Shown piece by piece: positions 8,605-18,388 of a DNA stretch of 64,000 nt (position 1 is the first letter of the stretch; each line of letters begins with the position of its first letter). Both the position numbers and the translations under genes were made by a program. Location: NCBI RefSeq assembly GCF_042643355.1, contig NZ_JBHRSS010000006.1:358984-422983 (forward strand), read 5' to 3'. The notes beneath the pieces are model-generated. The model searched no databases, had not been told where the DNA came from, and saw only the letters and a program-made list of their open reading frames with translations. This DNA is from Salinisphaera aquimarina. GTDB taxonomy: Bacteria; Pseudomonadota; Gammaproteobacteria; Nevskiales; Salinisphaeraceae.

Positions 8605-10467
8605 GTGACAGCCGCCGACGCGAACACGGCTTATGCCGACCTGCTGCTACGCCTGTGCACGGGCCTTGCCGCGCAGGCGTACGAGGTCACCGAAACCGAA
8701 ACCGCGCTGCGCTGCCCGGCCTGCGGCCAGGATCATATGCGCAGCGCCGAAGCCGTGATCGCGTTCGCGATGGCCCACCGCCTGACCGGCGACGCCGCCT
8801 GGGCCGGACACGCCCGCCGGCTGGCGGCCTGGGCAATAAACAGACAACAGCGCAACGGGGCATGGGTCGAATCCGAGCACGATCCCTGGGCCGGCATCGG
8901 CATTTTCATTCTGCTGGCCCTGGCCGCCGCCCATGAGCTGCTCGTCGACGAATTGCCCCCCGAAGAGAACAGGCGCTGGCTCGCCGCGATCGAGCGCGGC
9001 GCGGCCTGGACGCAAAGCGTGCGCACGAGCTCGCATATCGGCCAGGCCAGTCGGGCTATCGGCCGCCGACTGCGCATCCCGGGATGTCGTCGCCAGGCCC
9101 AGTTCTGGAACAGCAATTATCTTGCCTCGCTGCCCTTGGCCCTGAATCTCTGCGGCCACGCACTCGGCCGTGATTTTCATGCGCTGGAAGAAACGTTTCT
9201 CGCCCAGGTGCTCAAACGCTTCAACACCGAGGGTCTGCTGACCGGCGAGGTTAACGAGCCCGCGCCACGCTGGGCGAAACTGTTCCGGCGCAACGACACC
9301 ATCGATCCCGGCTACAACCTGGACATGTCGCTGGGCGTGCTGGGCCTGTACGCAAGGCGCGTAGCCGACCACTCCTTGCTCGAGCGTGTTGCCCGGTCGG
9401 CGACCACTCATCTGTGCCTGCTCTACCCGGACGGCTCGATCGACAACGGCATGGGCGCGCGGGGCTACAAGGCTGCCTACTACGGCAGCCAGACCGCCCA
9501 TGGCCTGCAGATGATGACCGCAGCGCTCGCATCGGTCGATGCCTGCTTCAATCGGGCCGGAATGCGTAACGCTCAATTGCTGACCCGCTCTCTGCGCGGC
9601 GACCTGCTGACCCGCGGCCCGTTCGAGGCCCGCACCGAGGCGCCCTGTCTCTATCCCACGTTCGCGCGCGCCGCCAGTCTGGCACTGGCGCTGATGGTCG
9701 AACCGGGGCCCCACGGCGCGGCCGACACGCCGCTGCCCTGCGAAACACCGCACGGTGACTGGACACTCGCCAGTCTGAATACACAGATCCTGCGACGGGG
9801 GCCGCTCATGCTCGGCGTCAGCGGCCAGGCCGGCGATTCCTCGCATCTGCCCTATCGCTTCATCACACCCGCGACGGGTGGCACCCTGACCCGGCTTCAT
9901 CACGACGACTTCGGCATCGTCCAGGCCGCCGGACACGTCGTCTACCAGCGCGTCGAGCCCTCGCACATGCCCGCGCGCGCCAACGAGGTCGCGCTCGGTG
10001 CACAGATCCTGTCGTCCGATCGCCGGCTCAGTTCGGCGCATGAGCGCCGAGTACGTCTGACGCGATCGCGGGAGGGCCGCATTCACGCCGCCGGTCGTCT
10101 TCGCGCCCGCCAGACCTGGCGAACCGGCGCGCGCTATGAACTCGAATACAGACTGCACCACGAAGGGCTGGACAAGAACATTCGTGTGCACGGCGGTCGC
10201 GGTGAACAGACCGTCCTCATCCGCGAACCACTGATCATCACGCCCGATACATCCCTTTCCTGGCCGGATTCGCATACATTGCTGTTACAAAGACAAGACA
10301 CCACGCTGCGGATCGGCGTGCGCCCGCGGGCCGGTGCCTGCAGCGTCATGCTGGACGCGCCGGTCACGCACTATGCGCCGCCGCTGACCTCGCAGGCGCT
10401 CGCGATAGAGCTGAGCGGCCGCGGCAGGCTCGAACTGTGGCTGTCTTTCAGCTTCGAGCGGACATGA
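8605..10467 (+). CDS. Putative toroid-type polysaccharide-active protein (heparinase II/III-like), function unknown
   Basis: A protein of 620 residues with a GTG start. The N-terminal ~350 residues are helix-rich, with repeated hydrophobic patterns typical of an alpha/alpha toroid (GIGIFILLALAAAHELL, YNLDMSLGVLGLYARRV). The C-terminal ~270 are beta-rich. This two-part layout resembles heparinase II/III-like lyases or unsaturated-uronyl hydrolases, but I see no certain family motif. A CPACGQDH knuckle occurs near residue 33. No signal peptide is visible, unlike the BNR protein just upstream, so it may act in the cytoplasm. Co-location suggests a role in EPS processing. Confidence 0.6.
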   Translation: MTAADANTAYADLLLRLCTGLAAQAYEVTETETALRCPACGQDHMRSAEAVIAFAMAHRLTGDAAWAGHARRLAAWAINRQQRNGAWVESEHDPWAGIGIFILLALAAAHELLVDELPPEENRRWLAAIERGAAWTQSVRTSSHIGQASRAIGRRLRIPGCRRQAQFWNSNYLASLPLALNLCGHALGRDFHALEETFLAQVLKRFNTEGLLTGEVNEPAPRWAKLFRRNDTIDPGYNLDMSLGVLGLYARRVADHSLLERVARSATTHLCLLYPDGSIDNGMGARGYKAAYYGSQTAHGLQMMTAALASVDACFNRAGMRNAQLLTRSLRGDLLTRGPFEARTEAPCLYPTFARAASLALALMVEPGPHGAADTPLPCETPHGDWTLASLNTQILRRGPLMLGVSGQAGDSSHLPYRFITPATGGTLTRLHHDDFGIVQAAGHVVYQRVEPSHMPARANEVALGAQILSSDRRLSSAHERRVRLTRSREGRIHAAGRLRARQTWRTGARYELEYRLHHEGLDKNIRVHGGRGEQTVLIREPLIITPDTSLSWPDSHTLLLQRQDTTLRIGVRPRAGACSVMLDAPVTHYAPPLTSQALAIELSGRGRLELWLSFSFERT

Positions 10468-11579
10468 GCAGGCGCATCCTCGTGCATGCGCCCATGCACT
10501 ACGAGTACAGCACCGAGTTGGCCAGTGCGCTGCAACACGCCGGTGATGCTGACTCGGTCCGGCTGGTGGTGTGTGCCGATTTCCCCTATGCGGCGCAGTG
10601 CGATGCACGCGTGGACAGGCTGTACGCCGACTACAAACGCAAAAGCAACAAGCTGACCCGTCTGCTGTCGCATCTGGCCGCCCTGGGTCGGATCGCCTGG
10701 ATGCTGCTGCGCTGGCGGCCCGGGGTATTCCATGTGCAGGCGCTGCGCCATGCCGAACTCGACTGGCCTCTGCTGGCATTCGCCCGCCTGCTGCGTATTC
10801 CGGTGGTCTGGACCGCCCACAACAGCCTGCCGCATGAACGACGCGCGCACCACCGCCGGCTCTACGGACTGATCTACGCCCTGGCCAACGCGATCATCGT
10901 GCACACCCGCCATACCGCAGATGCGCTGGTCGAGCAGAACAACGTACCCAGGAACAAGATGAATATCATCGCGCACGGCAATCTGCTGCGCATGACCGTA
11001 CCCGCGCCGCCCAGAGCGCGGGCACGCGCCGAACTGGGGCTGTCGCCGTCGGCGTTCGTGCTGTTCTTCTTCGGCCGTATCCGGCCCTACAAGGGCCTCG
11101 ACCTGCTGCTCGACGCTTTCGCTCAGCTCGACGATCCCAACGTGGCACTGATCGTCGCCGGCGAGGATCTGTTCGGCAGTTGCGACGGCCTGAGTGCGGC
11201 CGACAACGTGATCCTGGATCTGCGCCGTATCGACGACGCGAGCACGGCGCGTTATTTCAGCGCTTGCGATCTCGTGGTGCTGCCCTATCGCCGCATCGAT
11301 CAGAGCGGCGTGCTGATGCTGGCGATGTCCTACGACCGCCCGGTGATGGCCACGCAGGTGGGCGGGCTCGCCGAAGTGATCGATCACGATGTAACCGGCT
11401 TTCTGCTGCCACCCGACGACAGCCATCGGCTTGCCCGGGAGATCGCGTCGGTACGCGCACATCCAGAAAGACTCGAATCCGTGCGCAAATCGGCCCATGA
11501 CGCGGTGCGCACCACCTATGGCTGGGATCAGCTGGCCGCCCGAACCATGGCCATGTATCGCGCGCTGCGTGCGTGCTGA
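10464..11579 (+). CDS. Glycosyltransferase family 4
   Basis: GT-B glycosyltransferase of 371 residues acting on the lipid-linked EPS repeat unit at the inner face of the membrane. The C-terminal donor domain shows FFFGRIRPYKGLDLLLDAF and the distal region ACDLVVLPYRRIDQSGVLMLAMSYDRPV, a GT4 nucleotide-sugar site variant. The N-terminal acceptor domain includes HVQALRHAELDWPLLAF and WTAHNSLPHE. The ATG at 10464 is used because it overlaps the previous stop (ATGA); the in-frame start 27 bases upstream is less likely. The sugar donor is unknown. Confidence 0.85.
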   Translation: MSRRILVHAPMHYEYSTELASALQHAGDADSVRLVVCADFPYAAQCDARVDRLYADYKRKSNKLTRLLSHLAALGRIAWMLLRWRPGVFHVQALRHAELDWPLLAFARLLRIPVVWTAHNSLPHERRAHHRRLYGLIYALANAIIVHTRHTADALVEQNNVPRNKMNIIAHGNLLRMTVPAPPRARARAELGLSPSAFVLFFFGRIRPYKGLDLLLDAFAQLDDPNVALIVAGEDLFGSCDGLSAADNVILDLRRIDDASTARYFSACDLVVLPYRRIDQSGVLMLAMSYDRPVMATQVGGLAEVIDHDVTGFLLPPDDSHRLAREIASVRAHPERLESVRKSAHDAVRTTYGWDQLAARTMAMYRALRAC

Positions 11580-11704
11580 GTCAATAAGATCAAAGTGTTT
11601 TCTGGAGATTTGACCATCAGTGCTGTATTAAATGCTGCCGGGGGATCGGCGTTTGTATTGCGGCGTCTTGATCCGGATATTGCCGGCCAGCAAGGACGTC
11701 GACG

Positions 11705-13591
11705 ATGTGCGGTTTGACAGGGTGGGTTTCGACGCATGCGACCGGCGCGGGCGCCGCGCATCTGCGCGCGATGATTCATGCCATCCGTCATCGCGGCCCG
11801 GATGAATCCGGCGAGCATATTCTGTACGCAGGCGATGCCACCCCCGAAGTCGCGCTCGGCCACTGCCGATTGTCGATCATCGATGTCGGCGGCGGCCAGC
11901 AGCCGATGGGCGACGACGACTCGGGCACGTGGCTGATCTACAACGGCGAACTCTATAATTTCGTCGAACTGCGCGAGCAGCTTGTCGCGCTGGGCTATCG
12001 TTTCAACGGTGCTTCGGATACCGAAGTGGTACTGCAGGCCTATCGCTGCTGGGGCACGGACTGCGTCACCCGGTTTCGTGGCATGTTCGCCCTGGCGCTA
12101 TGGGACGGGCCCGGCCAGCGCATGTTCTTTGCGCGCGATCCCTTCGGCAAGAAGCCGCTGTTTTTCCTGCGGCAGGGCGCGACGCTGTTGTTCGGCTCCG
12201 AAATCAAGTCGCTGCTGCTGTTTCCCGGTGCGCCCACCGCGGTCAACGAAAACGCGCTCTGTGACTATTTTCTCTATCGCTACGTCCCCGGCCCGCAAAC
12301 GCTCTACGCCGGCATCGAAAAGCTGCCGCCCGGCAGCTGGGCGACCTGGCAGGACGGCGCGCTACAGATCGAGACCTACTACCGGCCACCCGACCGCCGG
12401 CCACGCCCGGCCACGCCCCAGCCTGCGGATCCGGTGGCCGGGTTTCTGAGCCATCTCGAGGACGCCGTGGCCGTTCGCATGGTCAGCGACGTGCCATTCG
12501 GCGCGTTCCTTTCCGGCGGGCTGGATTCATCGGCAATCGTCGCGCTGATGGCGCGCCATAGCGCGCGCCCGGTACAAACCTACTCGGTCGGTTTTGCCGA
12601 AGCCCGCTACAGCGAACTCGACCATGCCCGACGGGTGGCCAAGCATATCGGCGCCGACCACCACGAACTCGTGCTCAGCGCCGACGACCTGATGCAGCAT
12701 CTGCCGGCGCTGGTGAAATACCGGGACGCGCCGGTATCGGAGACCGCCGATATCCCGATCTATCTGCTGTCCCTCAAGGCCGGCGAAAGCGTCAAGATGG
12801 TCCTGACCGGCGAAGGCAGCGACGAGCTGCTGGGTGGCTATCCCAAGCACGCTTTCGAGCGCTATGCGCGCGCCTACCAATGGCTTCCGCCGTTACTGCG
12901 TTCGCATCTGATCGCCCCGTTGGTTCGCGCACTGCCCTTCCGTTTCCGGCGCATCAAGACCGCTCTCGCCAATCTCGATCTGGCCGACGACAGGCAACGA
13001 CTGCCGCGCTGGTTCGGCGCCTTGAGCCACGACGAACGTGATGCCCTGCTCGACCTGCCCTGTGCGGACGAAAGAAATGATGGCGCGACACAGTTCGCCT
13101 GCTCGCCCGGCAACTCCGTGTTGCGCCGTATTCTTTATTTCGACCAGACCAGCTGGTTACCCGACAACCTGCTCGAACGCGGCGACCGCATGACCATGGC
13201 CGCCTCGATCGAGGCCCGCATGCCATTTTTAGACGAGCGCCTGGCGGCCTATGTATCGGCACTGCCCGATCGTTATCGCCTGCGCGGCCACACCGGCAAA
13301 TGGCTGCTCCGCCAGGCCATGCACGAGCTGCTGCCGGCATCGATCATCAAACGCCCGAAAATCGGATTCCGCGTGCCGGTCGATCTCTGGTTTCGTGGGC
13401 CCATGCGCGATTATCTGTATGACCATCTCACCTCGGCGGATTCGCGCACACGGCATTACTATCACCGCCCACGCCTTGACGCGGTGCTCTCCGAGCACGT
13501 CGACGGGCGCCAGAACCATGAAAAACTGCTCTGGACAATGCTCAACCTCGAACTCTGGCATCGCCACTGTCTGGAGTCGGCCGCCCCATGA
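11705..13591 (+). CDS. asnB: Asparagine synthase-like amidotransferase of EPS/exosortase type
   Basis: Class II glutamine amidotransferase fused to an asparagine synthase domain, 628 residues. The N-terminus is MCGLTGW, with Cys2 as the glutaminase nucleophile. The synthase half contains FLSGGLDSSAIVALM (PP-loop) and TGEGSDELLGGYPKHAF. AAGGA precedes the ATG. EPS loci, especially exosortase-A types, often carry such a long AsnB paralogue that probably amidates a sugar acid or other intermediate rather than making asparagine. A 125-base gap precedes it, the longest inside the operon, so an internal promoter is possible. It overlaps the next gene by 4 bases. Confidence 0.9.
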   Translation: MCGLTGWVSTHATGAGAAHLRAMIHAIRHRGPDESGEHILYAGDATPEVALGHCRLSIIDVGGGQQPMGDDDSGTWLIYNGELYNFVELREQLVALGYRFNGASDTEVVLQAYRCWGTDCVTRFRGMFALALWDGPGQRMFFARDPFGKKPLFFLRQGATLLFGSEIKSLLLFPGAPTAVNENALCDYFLYRYVPGPQTLYAGIEKLPPGSWATWQDGALQIETYYRPPDRRPRPATPQPADPVAGFLSHLEDAVAVRMVSDVPFGAFLSGGLDSSAIVALMARHSARPVQTYSVGFAEARYSELDHARRVAKHIGADHHELVLSADDLMQHLPALVKYRDAPVSETADIPIYLLSLKAGESVKMVLTGEGSDELLGGYPKHAFERYARAYQWLPPLLRSHLIAPLVRALPFRFRRIKTALANLDLADDRQRLPRWFGALSHDERDALLDLPCADERNDGATQFACSPGNSVLRRILYFDQTSWLPDNLLERGDRMTMAASIEARMPFLDERLAAYVSALPDRYRLRGHTGKWLLRQAMHELLPASIIKRPKIGFRVPVDLWFRGPMRDYLYDHLTSADSRTRHYYHRPRLDAVLSEHVDGRQNHEKLLWTMLNLELWHRHCLESAAP

Positions 13592-14775
13592 AAAGCCGTA
13601 AACGTGTCCTGATCATCGTCGAAAATCTACCGCTGCCGTTCGACCGGCGGGTGTGGCAGGAGGCCTGTGCACTGCGCGACGCCGGCTACAGCGTATCCAT
13701 CATCTGTCCGACCGCACCCGACTACGAGCAGCGCTACGTCGAGATCGAGGGCATCGCCATCCATCGGCATCCGCTGCCGGTCGAAGCCGACTCCGCGCTG
13801 ACGTATGCGCTCGAATACGGCATGGCCCTGTTCTGGCAGCTCGTGCTGGCCACCCGCATCGCCTTCGGCCGTGGCTTCGACGTCATCCATGCCTGCAACC
13901 CGCCGGACACGGTGTTCATCGTCGGCCGTGTATTCCGGCTTTTCGGCAAGCGCTTCATCTTCGATCAGCACGATCTGTGCCCGGAACTCTACCTGGCCAA
14001 ATTCAATCGCCGTGATCGGTTCTATCGGCTGATGTGCCTGCTTGAGCGGCTCACTTTCAACACCGCGCGGGTATCGATCGCCACCAACGACTCCTTTCGC
14101 GAGATCGCGCTCAGCCGTGGCGGCATGGCACCGGAGGACGTGTTTGTCGTGCGCAGCGGGCCCAATCTGGCGCGCCTGCAGCCGGTGCCGCCCAATCCGG
14201 CTCTCAGGCACGGGCGCCGTTATCTGGTGGGCTATGTCGGGGTGATGGGCAAACAGGAAGGGCTCGACACCCTGCTGCATATCATCGCCGATATCGTCCA
14301 TCAGCGGGCGCGCGAGGATATCCAGTTCTGTCTGGTGGGCTTCGGCACTGAACTGACCGCACTGCGCGCGCTGGCCGCGGAGTTGAATCTGGGCGACTAC
14401 GTCAGCTTTCCGGGGCGCTTGGAGGGCGCGGAGTTGCTGGAAGTGCTGTGCACATCGGATGTGTGCGTGAGCCCGGATCCGCACAACGCCATGAACGACA
14501 AATCCACCATGAACAAGATCATGGAATACATGGCGCTGGGCAAGGCGAGCGTCCAGTTCGATCTCGCCGAAGGGCGTTTTTCGGCACAACAGGCCTCGCT
14601 ATATGCCGAGCCCGGCAACGTGGGTGATTTCGCCGACAAGCTGCTGCGGCTGATCGACGACGCCGAGCTTCGCGACAGCATGGGTGCCTACGGCCAGCAA
14701 CGTATCGCCGAGGTATTGGACTGGCAGTACGAAGTGCCCAGGCTGCTCGCCGCCTATGAGCGCGCACTGCGATGA
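13588..14775 (+). CDS. Glycosyltransferase family 4
   Basis: GT-B glycosyltransferase of 395 residues. The N-terminal domain begins RVLIIVENLPLPFDRRVWQEA, a signature of a GT4 subgroup common in EPS clusters, and continues FDVIHACNPPDTVFIVG and IFDQHDLCPELY. The donor domain has YVGVMGKQEGLDTLL and the E-containing stretch NDKSTMNKIMEYMALGK. It is translationally coupled through 4-base overlaps on both sides. It adds a sugar to the growing lipid-linked repeat; donor and linkage are unknown. Confidence 0.87.
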   Translation: MKSRKRVLIIVENLPLPFDRRVWQEACALRDAGYSVSIICPTAPDYEQRYVEIEGIAIHRHPLPVEADSALTYALEYGMALFWQLVLATRIAFGRGFDVIHACNPPDTVFIVGRVFRLFGKRFIFDQHDLCPELYLAKFNRRDRFYRLMCLLERLTFNTARVSIATNDSFREIALSRGGMAPEDVFVVRSGPNLARLQPVPPNPALRHGRRYLVGYVGVMGKQEGLDTLLHIIADIVHQRAREDIQFCLVGFGTELTALRALAAELNLGDYVSFPGRLEGAELLEVLCTSDVCVSPDPHNAMNDKSTMNKIMEYMALGKASVQFDLAEGRFSAQQASLYAEPGNVGDFADKLLRLIDDAELRDSMGAYGQQRIAEVLDWQYEVPRLLAAYERALR

Positions 14776-15731
14776 GCCATACACCACCGAGCGACGCCGG
14801 CTTGCAGGACTTCACCCCGGAATATGCGCCCATCCTCGTGATCTCCCCGGTGCGCGACGAGGCCGACTACATCGAGCTCACCCTCGAATCGATGCGCAAT
14901 CAGCGCATACGACCGGCCGAGTGGATCATCGTCGACGACGGCTCCGTCGACGCCACCCGCGAACTGGTTAAGGTTCATGCCGACGCGGCCGATTTCATAC
15001 ATTTGGTCAAGAAACCCGACCGCGGCTTTCGCCAGGTCGGCAGCGGCGTGATCGAGGCGTTCAAATACGGACTGGCGCAGGCACGACGTCCGGACTACGA
15101 ATACATCGTCAAACTCGACGGCGATGTGTCGTTCGGCAGCCACTACATCGCGCGCATGCTGGCGGCGTTTGAACGCAACCCGCAACTGGCCGCGGTGTCC
15201 GGCAAGGTATTTCGGCCGGAGGCCGGCGGGCTGGAGGAAGAACGTCTGGGTGATGACATGGTGACCGGCCAGTTCAAGTTCTATCGACGTACGGCGTTCG
15301 AAGCCATCGGCGGCTTCGAACAGACCATCCAATGGGATGGCATCGATATTCATCGCTGCCGCATGCTCGGCTGGGCCACCGGCAATATCGATGACCCGGA
15401 CGCAGTCGTCTACCACCACCGCCTCATGGGCTCGTCGCAGGCCAGCATCTATCAGGGCCGTCTGCGCTGGGGACACGGGATCTACTTCATCGGCTATCAC
15501 CCGCTCTATGCGTTTGCCTCGGGTGTATTCCGCATGCGCGAGAAACCCTATGTCATCGGCGGGCTGCTGATCATCGCCGGCTATCTGCGCTCGACGCTGC
15601 AGTCACGCGCGCAATACCCCGACCCGGCATTCCGGAAAAGCCTGCGCGCATGGCAACGCCAGCGACTCAGGCAACTGCTAGGCAAGGTAGTCGCGCGCTT
15701 GATTCCGTTTTCAGCTTCCAGGCGAGCGTGA
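14772..15731 (+). CDS. Glycosyltransferase family 2
   Basis: GT-A glycosyltransferase of 319 residues. It opens with the classic fold signature ILVISPVRDEADYIELTLESM, then PAEWIIVDDGSVDATREL, and the metal-binding YIVKLDGDVSFG. The end is basic with a hydrophobic stretch near residues 240-275, which may associate with the membrane. It overlaps the preceding gene by 4 bases and sits just before the priming transferase. Confidence 0.87.
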   Translation: MSHTPPSDAGLQDFTPEYAPILVISPVRDEADYIELTLESMRNQRIRPAEWIIVDDGSVDATRELVKVHADAADFIHLVKKPDRGFRQVGSGVIEAFKYGLAQARRPDYEYIVKLDGDVSFGSHYIARMLAAFERNPQLAAVSGKVFRPEAGGLEEERLGDDMVTGQFKFYRRTAFEAIGGFEQTIQWDGIDIHRCRMLGWATGNIDDPDAVVYHHRLMGSSQASIYQGRLRWGHGIYFIGYHPLYAFASGVFRMREKPYVIGGLLIIAGYLRSTLQSRAQYPDPAFRKSLRAWQRQRLRQLLGKVVARLIPFSASRRA

Positions 15732-15732
15732 T

Positions 15733-17157
15733 ATGCGTACCCATTTGAACAACGCCTCTGGCAGTCGTCGCCATCAGGCGGGCAGCGCCTCGGCTGCTTT
15801 CATGCACGGGCTTGTGTTCGCGGTGACCGGGACGCTCAACCTCTACCTGATGACCCTGCTCACCGGCCAGACCTTCGATGACCGCTACCATCTGCTTGCC
15901 ATAACCAGCTTCGTCTCCCTGTTCCTGCTGTTCGGACGCTACAGCATGGTCTGGTACTGGAAGATCGGGCGCCCCGGCTCCATCGGCACCGGCGTGATGC
16001 AGACCTGGTTTCTGGTCAGCGCCGCACTGGTTCTCGTCGGCTTTTTCACCCGGCAGACCGAACATTTTCCGCGACTGGTGATCTTCGCCTGGCTGGTCAC
16101 CACCCCGATAATGTTCGCGATCGTGCACCTGATCATCCGACATACCTTTCTACGCTGTTTCCCCAGAGCCCTGCGCGCGCGTTCCACACTGATCGTGTTC
16201 ATGAATCCGGCCTCGAGACGGCTGGCCCGCATGTTCAGCCGGCTCGACCCACCGCAGTTCGACCTGCTGGGTTTTTTCGAGGACCGTGAACCCGAACGCC
16301 TCGAAGCTGAAGACGAGGAGTTGCCGGTGCTCGGCCGCCTCACCGAACTGTCGGATTATGTGAACGCCAACAAGGTCGAGGTGGTTTTCGTGGCACTGCC
16401 CGTGCAGGGCGCCGACCGGGCCATGGAAGTGGTCGACCAGCTTGGCGACACCACTGCCTCTGTCTATTACGTGCCCGACTCGGATCTGTTCGCGCTTGAT
16501 CACCTGCGTTTTTCCGAGGTCGGCGGCATTTCGGTACTCACGCTCACGGAAACACCGTTCTTCGGCGCCGACGGGCTGCTCAAGCGGCTGATGGACATCG
16601 CCTCGGCCGGGCTGCTGCTGCTATGCCTGCTGCCGTTGTTCGCGGTCGTGGCCGCGGCCATCCGGCTGACCACGGTGGGGCCGGTATTCTTCACCCAGCG
16701 CCGCTACGGTCTGGATGGACAGCTGATCAACGTCCACAAGTTCCGCACCATGTCCGTGACCGAGGACGGCCCCGAGGTTCGCCAGGCCACCCGAAACGAC
16801 CCGCGCGTGACACGGGTGGGCGCTTTTCTGCGGCGTACTTCGATCGACGAATGGCCGCAGTTCTGGAACGTGCTCAAGGGCGAAATGAGCCTGGTCGGGC
16901 CCAGACCCCATGCAATCACCCACAACGAGGAATATCGCAAGCTCGTCAAACGCTATATGGTGCGTCACAAGGTCAAACCCGGCCTCACCGGCCTCGCCCA
17001 GGTCAACGGTCTGCGCGGAGAGATTCGCGACCTGGACAACATGACGCGACGCATCAAGTACGATCTTGATTATATCCAGCGCTGGTCGCCGGCTCTCGAT
17101 ATGCGCATCATCATCCAGACCGTCTGGATCATCTTTCGCGACCATGAGGCGTATTAG
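15733..17157 (+). CDS. Undecaprenyl-phosphate sugar phosphotransferase (WcaJ-type priming transferase)
   Basis: Inner-membrane enzyme of 474 residues that starts EPS assembly by moving a sugar-1-phosphate onto undecaprenyl phosphate. The N-terminal ~140 residues have four to five membrane segments, followed by a CoA-binding-like domain (LLGFFEDREPERL). The C-terminal Bac_transf domain has KRLMDIASAGLLLL, VHKFRTM, RRTSIDEWPQFWNVLKGEMS, LVGPRPHA and VKPGLTGLAQVNGLRG. This layout is the PHPT/WcaJ type, often glucose-specific, though the sugar is not proven. The end overlaps the next gene by 14 bases. Confidence 0.92.
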   Translation: MRTHLNNASGSRRHQAGSASAAFMHGLVFAVTGTLNLYLMTLLTGQTFDDRYHLLAITSFVSLFLLFGRYSMVWYWKIGRPGSIGTGVMQTWFLVSAALVLVGFFTRQTEHFPRLVIFAWLVTTPIMFAIVHLIIRHTFLRCFPRALRARSTLIVFMNPASRRLARMFSRLDPPQFDLLGFFEDREPERLEAEDEELPVLGRLTELSDYVNANKVEVVFVALPVQGADRAMEVVDQLGDTTASVYYVPDSDLFALDHLRFSEVGGISVLTLTETPFFGADGLLKRLMDIASAGLLLLCLLPLFAVVAAAIRLTTVGPVFFTQRRYGLDGQLINVHKFRTMSVTEDGPEVRQATRNDPRVTRVGAFLRRTSIDEWPQFWNVLKGEMSLVGPRPHAITHNEEYRKLVKRYMVRHKVKPGLTGLAQVNGLRGEIRDLDNMTRRIKYDLDYIQRWSPALDMRIIIQTVWIIFRDHEAY

Positions 17158-18319
17158 TCTCTGCTGCGCGCTTCTGCCGGCGATCGCCTGCACAACGCCG
17201 GCGTTCGCGGGCGCGCTCAGGCTTTCGCCGTTCGTGGAATACGGCACTGAATACAACAGCAACCAGTTCAGCGAACCCGAGTCGAATAGGCGCTCGGATA
17301 GCGTCCAGCGCGCAACCATCGGCACGCTCGCCAGTTGGCCGGTCTCGCGCCAGCGCCTCGTGGTGTCGGCCCAGGCCACACGCTATCGCTACAGCCGCTT
17401 CGATATGCTCGATCATAGCGAGTACAGCGGCCGCGGTGCCTGGGAATTCCAGCTCGGTCCGCTCGTGTTCGGCAGCCTCAGCTATCGCCAGGCACGCTAT
17501 CTCCAGGAATTCGATAACCGCGACGATCGCCAGCCCGATTTCATCCGTGAACAGGAACCCCAGGTCGACGCATATGTGGCGGTCTCGCCCGACTGGCGGG
17601 TACATACCACCGCCGGCTATCTGCGTCTGGATCACGGGCTCGACAGCCAGCGGCGTTTCGATCGCCGTGAGACCAGTGCCACGCTCGCGGCGGAGTACAC
17701 CGGCAAACCGGGTTCCGTGATCGGCGCGGGCGCGGAAGTCATCGACGGTGAGTATCCGGGGCGTGAGTCGGACGATCTGTTTTCGCGCACTTTCGTGCAG
17801 AAAACACCGTTTCTGCGCCTGGACTGGAAATACAGCGGTGTATCCCGGGTCCAGGGCCGCATCGGCTACACCGAACGCGACAACAGCGGCGGCAGTGATC
17901 GCGATTTCACCGGCACGACCGGACGCATCGCCTACGTACGCACGCTGTCGGCCAAGACGCGGGTAACGGTGGAATTCAGCCGCGAGATATTCTCGGTCGA
18001 CGACGTCGATGCCAATTTCGTACGCGACACCGGCGGCCAGATCAGCCTGGCATGGAACTACAGCCCCAAGCTCGAACTGGCCGCCAGCGCAGCCCACCGC
18101 GAGCAGGATTACCAGACCCTGACCCGCGCGGCCTCTCGTCTGGACAAGGTCAACCGGTTTCAGGGCGAACTCACCTACCGCCCCACACGCAATCTGGCGG
18201 TGGTGTTCAACGGCGGTATCGTGGATCGTAATTCCGCTATTCCCGGCGAGAGTTACGATCAATGGGTCGGCGGCATCGCTCTGCGTGTGACGCTGGACCC
18301 GCCGCCGGACCAGAACTGA
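17144..18319 (+). CDS. EpsL-like outer-membrane beta-barrel protein of EPS locus
   Basis: Exported protein of 391 residues. The ATG at 17144 gives a Sec signal (MRRISLCCALLPAIACTTPAFA, about 22 residues); an earlier in-frame start lies inside the upstream gene and gives no signal. The mature protein is a run of alternating amphipathic strands such as RLVVSAQATRYRYSRF and FGSLSYRQARYLQEFDNRD, and it begins RLSPFVEYGTEYNSNQF, like EpsL-type barrels of EPS/exosortase loci. It probably forms or assists an outer-membrane port. It is the last plus-strand gene of the operon and converges on the flippase gene; no intrinsic terminator was seen in the 69-bp gap. Confidence 0.8.
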   Translation: MRRISLCCALLPAIACTTPAFAGALRLSPFVEYGTEYNSNQFSEPESNRRSDSVQRATIGTLASWPVSRQRLVVSAQATRYRYSRFDMLDHSEYSGRGAWEFQLGPLVFGSLSYRQARYLQEFDNRDDRQPDFIREQEPQVDAYVAVSPDWRVHTTAGYLRLDHGLDSQRRFDRRETSATLAAEYTGKPGSVIGAGAEVIDGEYPGRESDDLFSRTFVQKTPFLRLDWKYSGVSRVQGRIGYTERDNSGGSDRDFTGTTGRIAYVRTLSAKTRVTVEFSREIFSVDDVDANFVRDTGGQISLAWNYSPKLELAASAAHREQDYQTLTRAASRLDKVNRFQGELTYRPTRNLAVVFNGGIVDRNSAIPGESYDQWVGGIALRVTLDPPPDQN

Positions 18320-18388
18320 GCGCGAGCCGCTGCTGATGTGTGGACGAGGCGCGCAAGCGCACGCACACCGTCATCCCGGAGCCGCAAT

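Noticed and set aside
11602..11631. Sigma-70 promoter in front of the AsnB-like gene (TTGACC and TATTAA)
   Set aside because: The two hexamers are only ten bases apart, and no alternative -35 fits; an internal promoter remains possible but unsupported.
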